Shown: positions 1 through 12,671 of the stretch, piece by piece
Position numbering within the stretch: the stretch's first letter is position 1
Layout of the letters: each line of letters begins with the position of its first letter
Assembly (NCBI GenBank): GCA_030533445.1
Contig: CM060070.1
Location: forward strand, 36,747,501-36,811,500
DNA length: 64,000 nt
Direction: 5' to 3'
Origin: Cyprinodon diabolis
Taxonomy: Eukaryota; Chordata; Actinopteri; Cyprinodontiformes; Cyprinodontidae
Made by a program: the position numbers and the translations under genes
Notes under the pieces: model-generated
What the model saw: the letters and a program-made list of their open reading frames with translations, nothing else
Database searches by the model: none
What the model was told of the DNA's origin: nothing

Positions 1-93
1 TTTTGGCCTACGTTGAGTTCAGTTTTTGCAGTATGGCTAGCTAACAAAGCTATCCTGAGGCTCTAAGGGCTAAAATCATGTCTATGCACTGCA

Positions 94-325
94 TGTAAAA
101 TGTCTTAAATTAAGTGTATTTAACATTAATTTGAGTAGGTAAATAAGATGATCTGCCAATGGAATGAGTGTTTTTACTCTTAAAATAAGATAATTAGATA
201 ATATGCACTTGAAATTCTTATTTTTCTTATTTTAAATTTAAATGGTCTTGTTCCATTGACAAAGTGTCTCACTTCTCAAGAACAAGAACAAATGCACTTA
301 ATTTAAGAAAAATTGACTTATCTAG
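94..325. mobile_element. Palindromic MITE, full copy
   Basis: An 18-bp terminal inverted repeat, CTTAAATTAAGTGTATTT at 104-121, is matched in reverse at 290-307 with one mismatch. The arms keep pairing inward (the CAATGGAA motif recurs on both sides), so the roughly 200-bp unit can fold almost fully. Related copies lie at about 2046-2190, 8268-8510 and 15671-15900. There is no coding capacity. Superfamily not assigned because no clear target-site duplication is visible. Confidence 0.6.
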
Positions 326-799
326 ATTGGGGATTTTTCCTACTTCCACTGCTAAAGAGATGAAGAAAGGTTCAAAAATGCTGTACTGTAAGTTTTTAAA
401 GATGATTAAATATGCAGATATACTGGATTTCCTGCAGAGCTGTTTTAGATGAGAATTTGAAATAAGTGTTCATTAATAAATGCTGGGAGGTTCAGTTCAT
501 CTGTGGCTGTGGGTGGATGTGTGTGAAAAGATGTCAGGAAAGGAGAGTAAGAAAAACATAATCCTTTGTCAGTATTTGGCTGATCTTTATGAGGAGAGAC
601 CTTTATGGAGGAGGAAACCCCTCCTGACACCCCCACCCACGCCCAGTGAAAACTTCCCCTGAAGGCCGTGGGGTGTGAGAGAAACGCATTAACCTCATTA
701 AAAGCAGGGCAGTGGTTTGGTTCTTTTTCTACAGCTATGCTGCTATACCCAACCTCATATTTGGGCTTTCATTCATCTGTTTTGTATTTCTTTTTTCAG

Positions 800-1557
800 A
801 ATATAATCGCAGCCTTTAACAGACGTGCCAATATGAAAGTTGATGAAGCAAAGATTGCATTTCTGAAGGCGGTTTGCCGCTGGCCGACATTCGGTTGCGC
901 TTTCTTTGAAGTGAAGGTGGGTTCTGCAGTCGTTCTGCTATCTGTCATCTGCTTAGATTGCTTGCATGGTCTGCTCATTGCACTCACCCACCTCTTAGTC
1001 CTCTTGCATGCAGAAAGCAAACACATTAATGACGGGGAGGAACAGCAACAGGGGAGGTGGTAATTTTTCTGTCTTAATGTCTGTTTTCAGCAAACATCAG
1101 AACCAGATTTTCCAGATATTGTGCGAATCGCAATCAGCAAGACTGGACTCACCATCTTGCACCCAAAGACCAAGGTTAAAACAGAAACAGGAAATATTAC
1201 ATTCACTATCTTTCATAGATTCCCTTTACTGACTTTTTTTTTTTTGTCTCACAAGGATGTTTTGGCAAACCACCCATACAACAAAATAGCTAGCTGGTGC
1301 AGCGGAAGCACCTACTTCCACATGACCGTTGGCAGCTTAGTGAAGGGTAACAAATTCCTCTGCGAGACTTCGCTGGTAAGCTATTTTCTTTCAAACAAGG
1401 TGATCTGTTCTCTAAGAGCTGGAGCTGATTCTTAGCAATAATTTGACTCTTCTTTCTTTAAAAGGGTTACAAGATGGATGACCTGATTACTTCCTACGTG
1501 AACATGTATCTCAGGGAGAGAACGGCGCAGTCCAGGGGCCATCGCTACAACATGTAG
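800..1557 (+). CDS. myo7b: Class VII unconventional myosin, C-terminal part (myosin VIIb), 3' end of gene
   Basis: Four in-frame coding exons: 800-916, 1091-1174, 1256-1375 and 1465-1557 (TAG). Each is flanked by AG/GT and all are phase 0. They encode the end of the last MyTH4-FERM tail: WPTFGCAFFEVK, then PDIVRIAISKTGL, HPKTKDVLANHPYNKI, CSGSTYFHMTVGSL, LCETSLGYKMDDLITSYV, ending RGHRYNM. The FERM C-lobe (F3, PTB-like) fold ends in the family-typical ETSLGYKMDDL block. Class VII myosins are actin motors whose tail binds scaffold and cadherin complexes; myosin VIIb works in the intermicrovillar adhesion complex of brush borders. The motor and first MyTH4-FERM lie upstream of the window. The choice of VIIb over VIIa rests on the adjacent gpr17, as in human 2q14.3, so it is partly inferred. 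No AATAAA is obvious in the first few hundred bases after the stop. Confidence 0.85.
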
Positions 1558-4400
1558 ACATTAGGAGTTCAACCCTGCTTCTCCTTGCAGCTCCACAACT
1601 CCTTATCAGATTTTTTAATGTAATATGGTTTTAAAACAAAGCCACAGATTTATTGCATGTAAATAAGTATTTCTCAGCTTTGATTTGTTGCTTCACAAAC
1701 AGGAAAATGTAAAGCCCTGGTCCCTTTGCATATTTACCTAAACATTTTTTAAGAACTAAACACTAGAAATTTCCTAATCAGGATTTTTTTTTTCTGTCTC
1801 TGAAACGGAAATGATTTCCTAAGTAGATAATTTGCCATAAAATGATGCACTAAATTTGTTCAGTATTACATGGTTTGCATCAGTACCGTCTTCTACTTCA
1901 GTAGCTTAGCAATGACGCTTGCTTAACTGGCAGGCGTAGATATTTCATCCCAACAAGTTCTAAAAACATTATATTCTGACAACACAAAAAAGTAAAAAGA
2001 TACAGTTAAAGTTCTCAATACCCTGAAAAAAACGATAGAAATAGGTAAAAATGTCTCAAATTAAGTGTATTTAGTCTTAATTTCAATAGGTAAATGAGAT
2101 AGTTTGCCAATGGAAAGAGAATCTTTACTTTTAAAATAAGATAATTAGATAATATGCACTTAAAATAAGAAAATTCAATTGGTTTTGCTTTTTTTAAATG
2201 TTTGATGGTTTGATATCACTTGATGATAATGTGGCCTGCAAGATTTTTCAGTGCAGCTCACACTAATCTTTGCAAACCAAACTTATAGGATGTTTTAGGG
2301 CCTCTCAAAGATATTGCTTTGCAGTGAATGTTATAAAACTAACAAAGATTAGCCCTTTGATCTTAGAACTGTCGCATCTTAGCGACTTTGTTGCGATATT
2401 TAACGATTTTTCAAACCCCTTTTAGGGTTTTTTGTTGCTTTATTTTTCAAAAAGGACACTTATTTAGTGTCTTTCTTCTCTGTTGCTGGAGACATTGGCG
2501 ACGACATAAAAGCAGTGATTTCTCCCCTCTGTTTCCTTGTGAAAGTGAGTCACACATGTACACAACTTTAACGGATCCCCCCTGGATTAAAAAATGCGGG
2601 ATGTTAATTTAATATTTAACAAAATGTTTTTTTTTGTTTTGTTTTTTAAACTTGCATTTAAATAGATCCCTCCCTGAATTTAATTCATACCAAGCCTGTG
2701 TTTCTGTTAACTGTCTTTAGGTTAAATTTAGCAAGATTGATTTACGTGGTTTGTGTTCGGGTGAAATATTTTGATTACTTCAATATTACATCGTATAGTA
2801 TTTCTCTTTAGTTTTAAACATATTTAAAGTGACCAAGTATGGCAGTGATGTTATCCAGCGACCTCCTTTTTAGGACAGTTTAGCTTATCTTATTTCAGCA
2901 AAGCAGCAGATCAGTTCAAATGACACAGACAGAAATTAAACTGTTCTTACTTTTACAATCAACGTGCAAATAAAAATAAATAAATAAATACAATTATTTG
3001 AGAAAATCCAGAGTCCTAGATCTATTGATAATGCCGGCAGCCATGATTGTAGGGGCAGCAAAAAACATGGCTGCATGACCCAACCAGGGCAGCGACAAAA
3101 TGTCCAATCTGGACACCTAGGCAAAAAATGGTTGGCTGATTGTTTTTTTTGTTTTTTTTTATTCACCCTTCAGCATTTTCTGTTCATAAAAAAATATAAG
3201 TTGAGTGTTTAAGATTCTTTTAGCTGGATCTCTGTTTCTAAAACCACACTCCATGATGGCGATCATTAATAATCCGCCACACGTCCAAAGTTTATCTAGC
3301 ATTAGCAGCTGTATCAAAACAAGCCAAATCTCCAATGACTGTCTGCTTTTTGTTTCTTGTGCAGGACTGGGACTGTAGGGCCCTGATATGTGCTGCTTAA
3401 GCTCTGTCAGCTCATTTCGTTCCCATTGGTGGAGAGAATCTCTGAGTAACTGTGGATTCATACGAACCACATAGAGACATGAAGAGATTCTCTGCTTGGG
3501 AAACCTTTTTTGATGAATGGTTTTTAGGGTTGTAGTCAGTGCCTGCTGTAACTATGTGACCGTTGTTGCATCATATTTGTGTGGACAGTTGGTTTGTTCC
3601 TTGATCAGCCATTTTATTGCACTTATATCTCACAGAATGTATTACCTAATAAAAAAGCATCTTTCTCCCTCAAAATTCAAAACCACAGGCTTTATATTTT
3701 CTGTTTGTGGGTTTCTTTGTCTTCTTCTTCACTTCCTTCGATGCAACTTTGTGTCACTTCCCTGAACATGCTCCTGCTCCTGTGTTACACCAACATGATG
3801 GGGGCCCAAGGCTTGAAATATTGCCCCACACTTCTGGTGGTATTAAAAAAACTCTGTCGGCGTGTCTTTCAAAGTGTCTGAAATCATTCAGAGTAGTTGA
3901 TCCTAGAATGGGTTTTCTCATGAGAAAATGTAATGCCTGTAAGCTGCCTTTTTTTCTCCTTCTTCTTCTTCCTATTGGTAAATTTAACAAATAAAACATT
4001 CCCACTAATGTTTGGCCAGCCATGTTCATTTCCCTCTATTCCATCCTGTTTATCTTGTCCAACTTGGTATATTTGACTTTAAAATCATTAAACAAAATAG
4101 AAACCAGGGTTTGCATTTTAACAGAGATGTAGTTTTGATTGCATATTTATGTATATAAATGAGGCTGCAAGGCTCTATATTAGGATGAGTTTCTAAAGTG
4201 TCAGCAGCTACACCCAGTAGGGGGATAAACCCCCAAAATAAAAGCATCACATTTCTTTACAGTGTCAATGAAACCATCAGAGGATCTATTTTGCTCCCAA
4301 AAAGCGGCAAAAAGAATGATGAACTTGATAAGAGATGTTTTCTTTGCTGTGGGGTTACCAAACGCACCATGAAGAGAGAGTAGACGGAGCAAACAAAGGG
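1558..4400. other. Intergenic region downstream of myo7b
   Basis: Contains the presumed myo7b 3'UTR, a second copy of the palindromic MITE (about 2046-2190) and otherwise AT-rich unique-looking sequence. The longer open frames (for example 3159-3470 on the minus strand) show no recognisable family, no splice context and no composition shift, so they are not called as genes. Confidence 0.5.
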
Positions 4401-5318
4401 TGGGGGAACCATCCCAATTAGAAGCTGGCAGCCGATTAACAGCGTAGTGATGTCAAAGCCTGTCTACAGTCCTCCGCAGATAGTGGCTTCATTCAAGTCT
4501 GTAGAATAGTGTTTGCATGTCGATAATCCAAGAGGAGAATAAGGGGCCATGCTTCCAACGCACAGCTGTGGAGTCCACATTATGAAAGAAATATTATCCC
4601 CCTCAGCCAGGCGCTTCTCTCCCCACATCTGTCCGATGGCTATGTGACTGATTATTTTGGGCATTCCAATTCAAGATGCCCCCAGGAGGCAAGAGAGCAA
4701 CAAGGGCCTCTGTTTTCCTCCAAACAGCCCCCCTCCCCTCACCATTGCTTATTTTGTGTTTTTTTTTCCTCACTGCCCCATAGAGCAGGGGCCCTCTTTA
4801 CAGGCCATCCACAAGCGATCATCTCTGCAACTTTACTCATAAACTTCACAATTAGCAACTCTACATCTATATGGGGGGGAGGGGCATGTTTATGTTTTTG
4901 GGGCTCTTGCTGCAGCACGAGCCCTGGTTTCCATGGAGTCATACCCGACAACTCGTTGGGAACTGAGGCATGCCATTCTTCTCCCCGCTGCCGAAATGTG
5001 GCGGTTATTCTGACTCAGGCTATTGTGGAAACGCACAAGTGGCTCTCAGAGGAGAAGGGGATGCAGAGAGAAAGGGTGGGGTCAGGGTTCAAACGAAAGG
5101 CTCCCATCGGGGCTCCCTTTCTCTTATCAAATTTGTTGAAAGACAAAAAGAGCTACAGTCTTGTTCCTCGGGCCATCTTGAGGAGAGGAGAGGGGTTATA
5201 GAACGGCATTCCTCAAGTCAGAGCATCAGTTCTTTTTCTGAGCGGCAGATAAACTCCTCATCTTCACTTTGCTCGACACGGTGCTCCCTGCTTCCACACA
5301 GACTGCTGCACTCCTCCG
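4400..5318 (+). promoter_or_regulatory. Candidate distal promoter and non-coding first exon of gpr17
   Basis: A relatively GC-rich block between myo7b and gpr17. It ends in a strong donor at 5318/5319 (CTCCTCCG followed by GTAAGTCTTC) with no coding exon in frame, as expected for an untranslated first exon. It holds a CATCTG E-box near 4626 and HMG/SOX-like CTATTGTGG and TTTGTTGAAAGACAAAA strings in 5020-5150. In mammals Gpr17 has a separate untranslated exon and is controlled by oligodendrocyte-lineage factors. Assignment to gpr17 is inference from orientation and position. A 185-aa open frame across 4644-5201 is probably fortuitous. Confidence 0.35.
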
Positions 5319-6438
5319 GTAAGTCTTCTCATGATCTCATTTTTATCAGATCTATTTCTATTATAACAGTAGATCTGATTATAGGTAGTATCTGTCATCA
5401 GAATAGCTTTTCTAACTTTTTTTATTGCCTTTTCATAACATGACGGTGATTAGGTTAAAAATAAATGTAGAATGTCTGGAAAAATTAGTAAATCTCCAAA
5501 TTTCTACATTTTTTACATGCATATTCTTTCCGAACAAACAGTTTATCGGAGATATCTGGAAAATTATATAGAAAGCGAAATAAAACAAGTACTTGCATTT
5601 GAAAAATAGACCATGCACACCTTTAATATATAACAAAAAGCCAATTTTGAAGAGTTGTTTTTTCTTAACCTGCTATTTATTTGCTCAGGCGGTTTGCTTC
5701 ACATGTGTGTTGAATGGATCACAGCTTCTGTGATCAGGTGTTCCAGCCCAAGATGTTTGGACTTCATCCATAAACTAATCTGCACTTCAGAAACAACATG
5801 GCTCATTTTCATTGGTCCAATGTCTTGAGATTTGGACCAAGCCACAGTTTCCTATTGGTGTGTTTGGGGTCATTCTTTCATTGAAACCCTCGTTTGGAAG
5901 GCATTTCCTCTTCTGCATAAGTCACTTGATCTGCATGTGTGCTGACTGCTATAACATAATAAATAAGCTTGAGATCATTTAGCAACATATCATAATGCTT
6001 AAGCTAGCATGCTGCATAGCGTCCACAGATCAGACTTTAGTGTCTGCAGCCCTCAGAACCCAAAGAAAAGCTTTCATCATTTAAGTGAAATGTTGCACCA
6101 TTTCTCTTTGAGCATACTTTGTATTCTTGAGCAAACCGCAACCTCTTCTGCTTCTGTTGGTTTGAGAGTAGCCTAACATACTTTTCCTCCTCATCTTTTT
6201 AGTTTTGGTTTCTATTTCAAAGCATATTGAAGTCATTTTAGCCAAGCAGCAGAGTCTAAACTCAGAGTGGTCGACCACATTGCTGGTATTCAGTCACACG
6301 GTATTAACAGCATGGACCTGTTAAACTGCTGTTTCTGCTGGTTTTCCATTAACCTATAACACTGAATAGAATGTTAGGCTTCATCTTAACATAATTTCTA
6401 CAAAAATCTGTGACTGGTCTGGTTGGTGATGTTGAATT

Positions 6439-7107
6439 CAGAGGCATAGCCAGAAAATTTTAATAAGGGTGGCCAGTGTACACTGAGGGGTGGCTGAAAA
6501 CGGATAGGCGTCAGAACCTCAGGGTAAATCTACACTGTTCCTACAGGAACGAACACAACATCCATATTTTCTAAATAAAGAAAAACTATACTTTCCTACA
6601 GCCCTTGCTAACAAATAGACGCATATATTTAAACATCTATGCTGTCCAAATAAAAGGTACAGTGGGCATCTTTTCCATTGTCATTACTAACCTACTTTTA
6701 TCAGAGATTGTTCTGCAGCAAATTAATATTTACATGTTCTAATATCTACATTAAATTGACTTTGAAGTTATTATTAAAGTTGTCATTTATCTATGATTTC
6801 ACCAAAGACTCCTAGATGACTTGGTGAGAGACACAATGTTGTCTTTACCCCATATAACACAAAATTTAGTTCTGAAAAGAGCATGAATTCTGTATTAATC
6901 AACTTTAATATTAGTATTTAGATGTGCATAATTAAGCACAGAATTTTAGTTGTCAGGTAATTGTTAATATATGAAAAATTTTTATGTTTAATAAGTTTTA
7001 ACATTCCCCTTGAGAGTATTAATGCTGCATCTGAATAGGAGGGTGAAAAAATATAGTAGGGGTGGCCAATGTTTGGATAAGGGTGGCCATGGCCACCTCT
7101 GGCCCTG
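6439..7107. mobile_element. Non-autonomous hAT-like element
   Basis: The termini are CAGAGGCATAGCC at the left and GGCCCTG at the right (reverse complement CAGGGCCAGAGG), with GGGTGGCC motifs repeated near both ends. The flanking 8-mers GTTGAATT (6431-6438) and GTTGAACT (7108-7115) match 7 of 8, as expected for an aged 8-bp hAT target-site duplication. No transposase is present. Confidence 0.55.
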
Positions 7108-10100
7108 GTTGAACTTCCATTATTTTTCTAGCAAAGCTGTATTTTTCAGTTTTCCTCTTCTTGCTAAAAAGCTTTTAAATCAACACATTAATTGACCGCT
7201 TGAGTTTTTCTTAAAGTAAAAAAAAAAGACCTTGATGCTTTTGTTTCCTTATGAGAACGTCTGCACCGATCAGCTTTACAAGAATGCTGCGGTGCAAGCA
7301 GATTTAAAGTTTTGTTCTTTCACGATAATCCCACAGAGAGATGCATGACTTGAGGCTTTTCTGGTCCCCTCTGTGTTGTTACCCCCCAACCAATCCTGCA
7401 GCTCTTTTATTTAGGAGGTGTGAAAGCTCAGAGTCTGAGCCTTGGGTCTAGGTTTCAGTTCGCTACATCTGACTGGTTTCTCAAAGGGAGGCTGATGAGA
7501 CACAGATTAGATTTTTGTCCTTCAACCCGTCTGGATGACTTGGTGGACATCAGTAGGTTAGAGGGGGAAGTGGGATGTGAGGAATGACAGATTTGCTGGT
7601 CACACAACTTTACAGTTTTTTGAAACTCTAAAGTTTGTTGCTGCATATGATGATCAATGTAAAACAGCCTTAGAATGAATAAAGTCAGGCTTTGACATGT
7701 TGCAACCCACTGATGCTGCACTGGTGTCCAGCTAAAGCTAGAAAGGAAAAAGAGGAGTGGACGGTGGAAGTTTGCCACAGATTGTGTGGTTGTTTTGTTT
7801 TAAGGTGTGTCCAAAAAAACTGGGAATACATTGTTCAGTCTTACAAGGAATGCTGCAAGATTTGGTGACTTTTAACCCAAAATAAAAAGACCTCACCCAT
7901 TTCTGAACTTTTGCAATAATATCTGATCTTTTTCACCTTTTTTTTTTTTTTTCTTCCATCTTGAATCTTGGCTCATGTCTTCTGAAACATTTTTGGACAT
8001 TAACTGAGAGCCTCTTATAGTCTGAACTCTGCAATACATAACTCATCCAGTTCTGGTAAGGAGTTCACATACTCATCCGCCTGGATACCATATTGACTGT
8101 GGACAATGAATGATTTATTTCAAATGTTTAAAAAGTGACATAATGTAAAACATTCAAGTTAAAAAGTGTACGAGATGGGAACTCTTAGCCTAGTCTACAC
8201 TGAGTCAGTCAGGCCAGGTGTCGAAGTATTCAGGCTTTTAGAGTAACTTCAAAAACTATTCTATATAAAAGTTAAAATCTCTAAAATAAATGTATTTGAG
8301 CAGTTAGATAAGATGATTGCCCAATGAAATCAGTATTTTTGCTCTTTTAAGAAGATAATTATAAATGAAGTTATTTTCTTATTGTAAACGTAAACCATTT
8401 TATTCCTTTGGCCAATTGTCTTACTTAACTGCTCGGTGAGAGGGAAAATATACTTAATCCGAGAAAAAAAATACTTATGTCTATTTCAATTGCTGCAGTG
8501 TTAATTAAAAATGGTTGACTTACTGATGTCAATTGAACATTTATGTCAGCAGCTGAATGTTTAACTCCTTCATTTACTCCACAGGGAGTTCTGATGTGTT
8601 GGGGTTCATAGTCCGATAAGAATAATCAAGTCCGTCCAACTTTCCACTCACTGCTCAGTTGACAAGAAGCTGTGTAACTTTGAAGCTTTATTTTCAATTA
8701 TGTTCATTGTGTGTTATAGATGGCTTGCTGGGGGGAAAAAAAATACAAAAAAACGACCGTCAGTATGACACTCCCACCACCTTGCTCCAAATTTCTCAGA
8801 GACCTGAAAGCCACCCATCCCAAATCCTTATTATTCTTGTGATTTTGATTAAAAGATCAATCTTATTTGTTGAAGCATAAATTCATGTCACTTGAGTCTA
8901 AAGGTTTTGGTTTGGCAGTGGGTCAGAAAGGCTTTGTTCAAATCAAAATATATATCTGGGTTTTCCAAAGTGTGTCTCCAAATGAACCCCTCAATGCCCA
9001 ATGGTGCAAATATGCCACAAGCTATTTTTATTATGCAAAAATCTAAGATAGGGCATGCAATTCCCCAAATGCCAGTTAATACCCATTCAATGAAGACCTG
9101 TAAACCTTTAGCAAGCACTTGTTTCTGGCATGACTGATCCCTGATAGTGTATTTTTTTATAAACTGTTACATTGGGTGTCATAATTTGCAGTATACTCAG
9201 ATTCTTATTTTTTCTGCAAACAGCCAAATAAAAAATCGTTTTGGAAACTACTTAAAAGAAAAAAGTTCAAACAACATTTACTTTTTACATGTATGTAAAT
9301 TCCAATATTTGGAGTAAAAAAAAAAACCAATCCTCATACACAGGTGGAAAACTATAGACTGAAGGAAACTGTAAAATTATAGTCTCTCTATAAGCATGTT
9401 TTTTTAATTCTAATTCATTTTATCGTAAACAGGACTAGCCACCTAAACACACACACATAAAAGCACATTTGCAAACAACTAGGCTAAGTCCAGTTTTGTA
9501 ATTCATTGTTGACAAAAGACAAATATTTATTTTTATGGAGTTCAAAATTATCCCTTTTTTAGATTTTAGTTTTTCTTAATAAAAAAAACAACTTTCTTGG
9601 TCAACTTTTACTTTTGACCTTATGACCTCCAACCAATGATAGCTAACCCAATGAATGGACATAAAATTATGACTGAACCACACCTCTACATGCTGTTTCA
9701 TGTCAGCAGCAGAAATTTACCATACTAACAAGTCAAGAGCCTTTGTATGCAGGTATTTTTTGGTTTCATGCAAATCTGGTAAACATTTTCTTTCTATATA
9801 ATCCCTTCTGCATGAGAGTCAAACAGTAATCCATCCACAGCTAAGGTTTAAGCGAAATCCAGTATGTTTGGATATCAGCTATTTACAAGGTAAATATGAT
9901 GCAAATTAGCTGCAATGCAAAGCTAAAAGGTCAGCATAGTAAATTAGTTTTACAAGCCATTTATAAAAAGGAAATATGATGGATGGTTTTTCCAAAAGTC
10001 TGCTTCATCTTTGGGTATAATTTCCAGTCTGTTTGATGGTACCACTACTATAAATTTAAACAATATCCAAGTAGAAACATAACGACAACATGTTTTAAGG

Positions 10101-11460
10101 TGAAATATGTTCCCCATTTAACTAGCAAAAGCTAACACCTTAGCTTGAGCTGCTGCAAGAGTCTTAATATCACTTAGTGAGGAAAAAGCCATCCCTCCAA
10201 AAGCAGCATAAAAAGCCAGATCACAGTTTGCAAATAAACCTTATTTATTGATTAAAAAAAACATTTTACATGTGGAGAAAGAAAAAGCTGTGCAGGATGG
10301 AGTGTTAGCATCATGCTTTGGAGATGTTAAGCTGCTAAAGAAATTGGCACATTTTACAAGCCCTGTGGTGCCTAAAGGACAAAATAGAAAGTAAGTGAAA
10401 ATTTGTTTTAAATCTAAAAGGACCAACCATTTAAAGTTTTGGCACTGATGGGTCTTTTGCATGAGCAATGATCTGAAGCAGACCACCAAATTAGCTGAAG
10501 CACAGCAAAATTGAAGCTCTGGGCCCTCCAAAAGCCCTAAGGGAAATATGATATGCAAACAAGGTGGAATACAAACCTGACCCAGAACACTGGTTCTGTC
10601 AGGGGGATAAAAAATACCAGCAAAGTATTGTAAGAAGCTTCTTATAGTACAATCTGAACGGTTGAGGGTATTCAGTTTAAAAATACATTTGACAAGATAT
10701 AAATTAAATGTTGGTTAAAGTTATTTGTTATACTGGTATTTGGAAAACATAACTAATCTTATTAATCATAACTAACCCAAAGGGGGAAAAGTTTTGTCTG
10801 ATTTAATGTCAGAAGAGAAAAGGACATGCATTTTCATGCAGTTTGTGTAAAGACTTTGGTTTCAACTATTTGTAACACTGTATGCTTCAAAACTGCAAAG
10901 CATATCAGAAACAATCAAAACCGACACATGTATGTAACTTGAGCACAAGTGCAACAATTCAGTTTGTGAAACAATCAGAACAAATACATGTGTATAACTT
11001 GAGCACAAGTGCAAAGATTTAGTTTATCAGCTTGTCTTAAACACACAGCAGCCATATTGGATTTCATAATGTTGGAAAACCTTCACATTCCTGCCTTGAA
11101 CTATAAAGTTTAGATCAACAGCCTGAAAAAAATTTGTTTCCTGCTTTTTGGGGGAAAAAAATTGCAGTGATATCTTGTGCAGAAAGGCTTTGCTTCCTTA
11201 TTAGCAGCTCACATAAATCAGTTGTCAGAAGTCTGAGAGCAAAGCCGGTTAAGCAACAAAGAGAAAAGTAAAGAGCTAATGACCTGGGCTGACTTCCTGG
11301 GCTTTGTAGAGGATTTTAATGGGCAGAGAACAGCAATTAGATGCTCTGAGGTCACTGGCATATTAACCAGGGACACTAACATCTATTGTTACCTTGAGAG
11401 TCTGGCATAGCGAGAAACTCTCTCCCAGCTTGTTGCTTCGCTTTGATTTGACATGACTGA
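7108..11460. other. Gene-free stretch upstream of gpr17
   Basis: AT-rich non-coding sequence. It holds one diverged copy of the palindromic MITE family (8268-8510) and two near-identical roughly 60-bp units in tandem at about 10910-11030 (the string aacttgagcacaagtgcaa occurs at 10937 and again about 60 bp later). No exon could be supported. If the 5.3-kb donor belongs to gpr17, all of this is its first intron. Confidence 0.45.
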
Positions 11461-11484
11461 ACTGATACGGCTTCCTGTCACAAA

Positions 11485-11642
11485 GTAAGTTTGCTCCTGG
11501 AATAAGAATTAACCTTCCTTTTCTACTTTGACAAATTCATGGTGAAATCAAATAAACATCTGCAATTAGTAACTAAATGAGAAAAAGATAAATTTTGCAG
11601 TTAAACGTCTCTCAAACTCATTGCTTTCTTTTGTCTCTTCAG
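11485..11642 (+). other. Probable 5'UTR intron of gpr17
   Basis: A good donor (CACAAA followed by GTAAGTTTGC, GT at 11485) and a good acceptor (polypyrimidine TTTCTTTTGTCTCTTCAG ending 11642) bracket 158 bp just ahead of the gpr17 ATG. The acceptor argues against translation beginning at the upstream in-frame ATG at 11595, which would lie inside this intron, and supports initiation at 11652. The acceptor could equally be used by the more distant donor at 5319. Confidence 0.55.
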
Positions 11643-11651
11643 AAACTAAAC

Positions 11652-12671
11652 ATGGATTCGTCTACAGCTGCAGAGCCATCTCTGTCGTCAAATCAGTCAT
11701 CAGAGAGCTGTGCAGCAGCACAGACCGCCACCGAGAACCAGCTCTTTGGATGGTTCTACATGGTGGTCTTTGTCCTGGCCCTCGGAGGAAATAGTTTGGC
11801 TCTCTGGATCTTCTCCCGTCAGCGTGGGGTTTCCTCACCTGCCGTCGTCTTCCTGGTTCATCTGGCTGTGGCAGACCTATCCTACGTCATTATCCTCCCG
11901 CTCAGAGCAATTTACCACTTCACTGGAGGTCACTGGCCTCTGGGTGAGGTCCCCTGCAGGGTGACGGGCTTTTTGTTTTATGTCAACATGTACGCCAGTC
12001 TGTATTTCCTGGCTTGTGTGGCGGGAGACCGTTACCTGGCTGTGGTTCATGCTGTGAGGTCAATGAAGCTTCGCCAAGGTCGATATGCTCACATCGTCAG
12101 CTTCTCTCTATGGGTCTTGGTTACTGTCTCCATGGCGCCACTGCTGGTCACCCATCAGACAGCACAGGTGGACAACACAACAGTGTGTTTGCAGCTGTAT
12201 CGAGAGAAGGCCTCCCGCAAAGCTCTGGTCTCTCTGGCTGTGGCTTTCACCCCGCCGTTCCTGGCCACCCTGTCCTGCTACCTGCTCATCATCCACAGCC
12301 TGCATCGGGGCTCCAGGCTGGAACCTGCCCTGAAGCTGCGGGCCCTGCGTACCATCGGCGCAGTCATGCTCATCTATGTGGTATGCTTCCTGCCGTATCA
12401 TCTGAGCAGAGCCACCTTCATCCTTGGTTACAGCCACCCAGACATATCCTGCCAAACACGCAGAGCCCTGAGCATGGCTAATCGCCTCACCTCGTCTCTC
12501 ACCTGCCTGAACGGCGCTATGGACCCTCTGGTGTATCTGTTTGGGGCAGAGAAGTTCCGCAGCACACTGAAACGCTTGTTTTGTAAAGACAAGGCGGGGA
12601 TGACTGGGGCCACCAGCGGAGACTTAAAGGGAACACATGAGAGCTCTCTGAGTGCTAAGTCTGAGTTCTGA
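11652..12671 (+). CDS. gpr17: G protein-coupled receptor 17 (uracil nucleotide/cysteinyl leukotriene receptor)
   Basis: A single uninterrupted coding exon of 339 aa, the same length as the human short form. A class A seven-helix receptor of the P2Y-like group. Visible features: N-glycosylation site NQS at residue 14; TM1 with GGNSLALWIF; TM2 LAVADLSYVIILPL; a TM3 ending in GDRYLAVVH (the DRY motif); a second sequon NTT in extracellular loop 2; TM6 with the family's VCFLPYHLSR; TM7 ending DPLVYLFGAEKF; and a serine-rich tail ending ESSLSAKSEF, very close to the mammalian C-terminus. In mammals the receptor couples to Gi and restrains oligodendrocyte precursor maturation. The start at 11652 is chosen because the upstream ATG at 11595 lies before a splice acceptor. 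Lying next to myo7b reproduces the human order; no lims2 is seen between them. Confidence 0.95.
   Translation: MDSSTAAEPSLSSNQSSESCAAAQTATENQLFGWFYMVVFVLALGGNSLALWIFSRQRGVSSPAVVFLVHLAVADLSYVIILPLRAIYHFTGGHWPLGEVPCRVTGFLFYVNMYASLYFLACVAGDRYLAVVHAVRSMKLRQGRYAHIVSFSLWVLVTVSMAPLLVTHQTAQVDNTTVCLQLYREKASRKALVSLAVAFTPPFLATLSCYLLIIHSLHRGSRLEPALKLRALRTIGAVMLIYVVCFLPYHLSRATFILGYSHPDISCQTRRALSMANRLTSSLTCLNGAMDPLVYLFGAEKFRSTLKRLFCKDKAGMTGATSGDLKGTHESSLSAKSEF

Noticed and set aside
3159..3470. 103-aa minus-strand ORF
   Set aside because: No motif or neighbouring exon; length is within chance for this composition.
4644..5201. 185-aa open frame on the plus strand
   Set aside because: No recognisable motif, low-complexity Ser/Pro composition, overlapping open frames on both strands, and a regulatory-looking context. 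Probably chance.
11595..11651. Upstream in-frame ATG extending gpr17 by 19 codons
   Set aside because: It lies before a polypyrimidine tract and AG acceptor at 11641-11642, and the family start matches the ATG at 11652.
12014..12481. 155-aa and other alternate-frame ORFs over gpr17
   Set aside because: Shadows of the GC-rich receptor exon in other frames.
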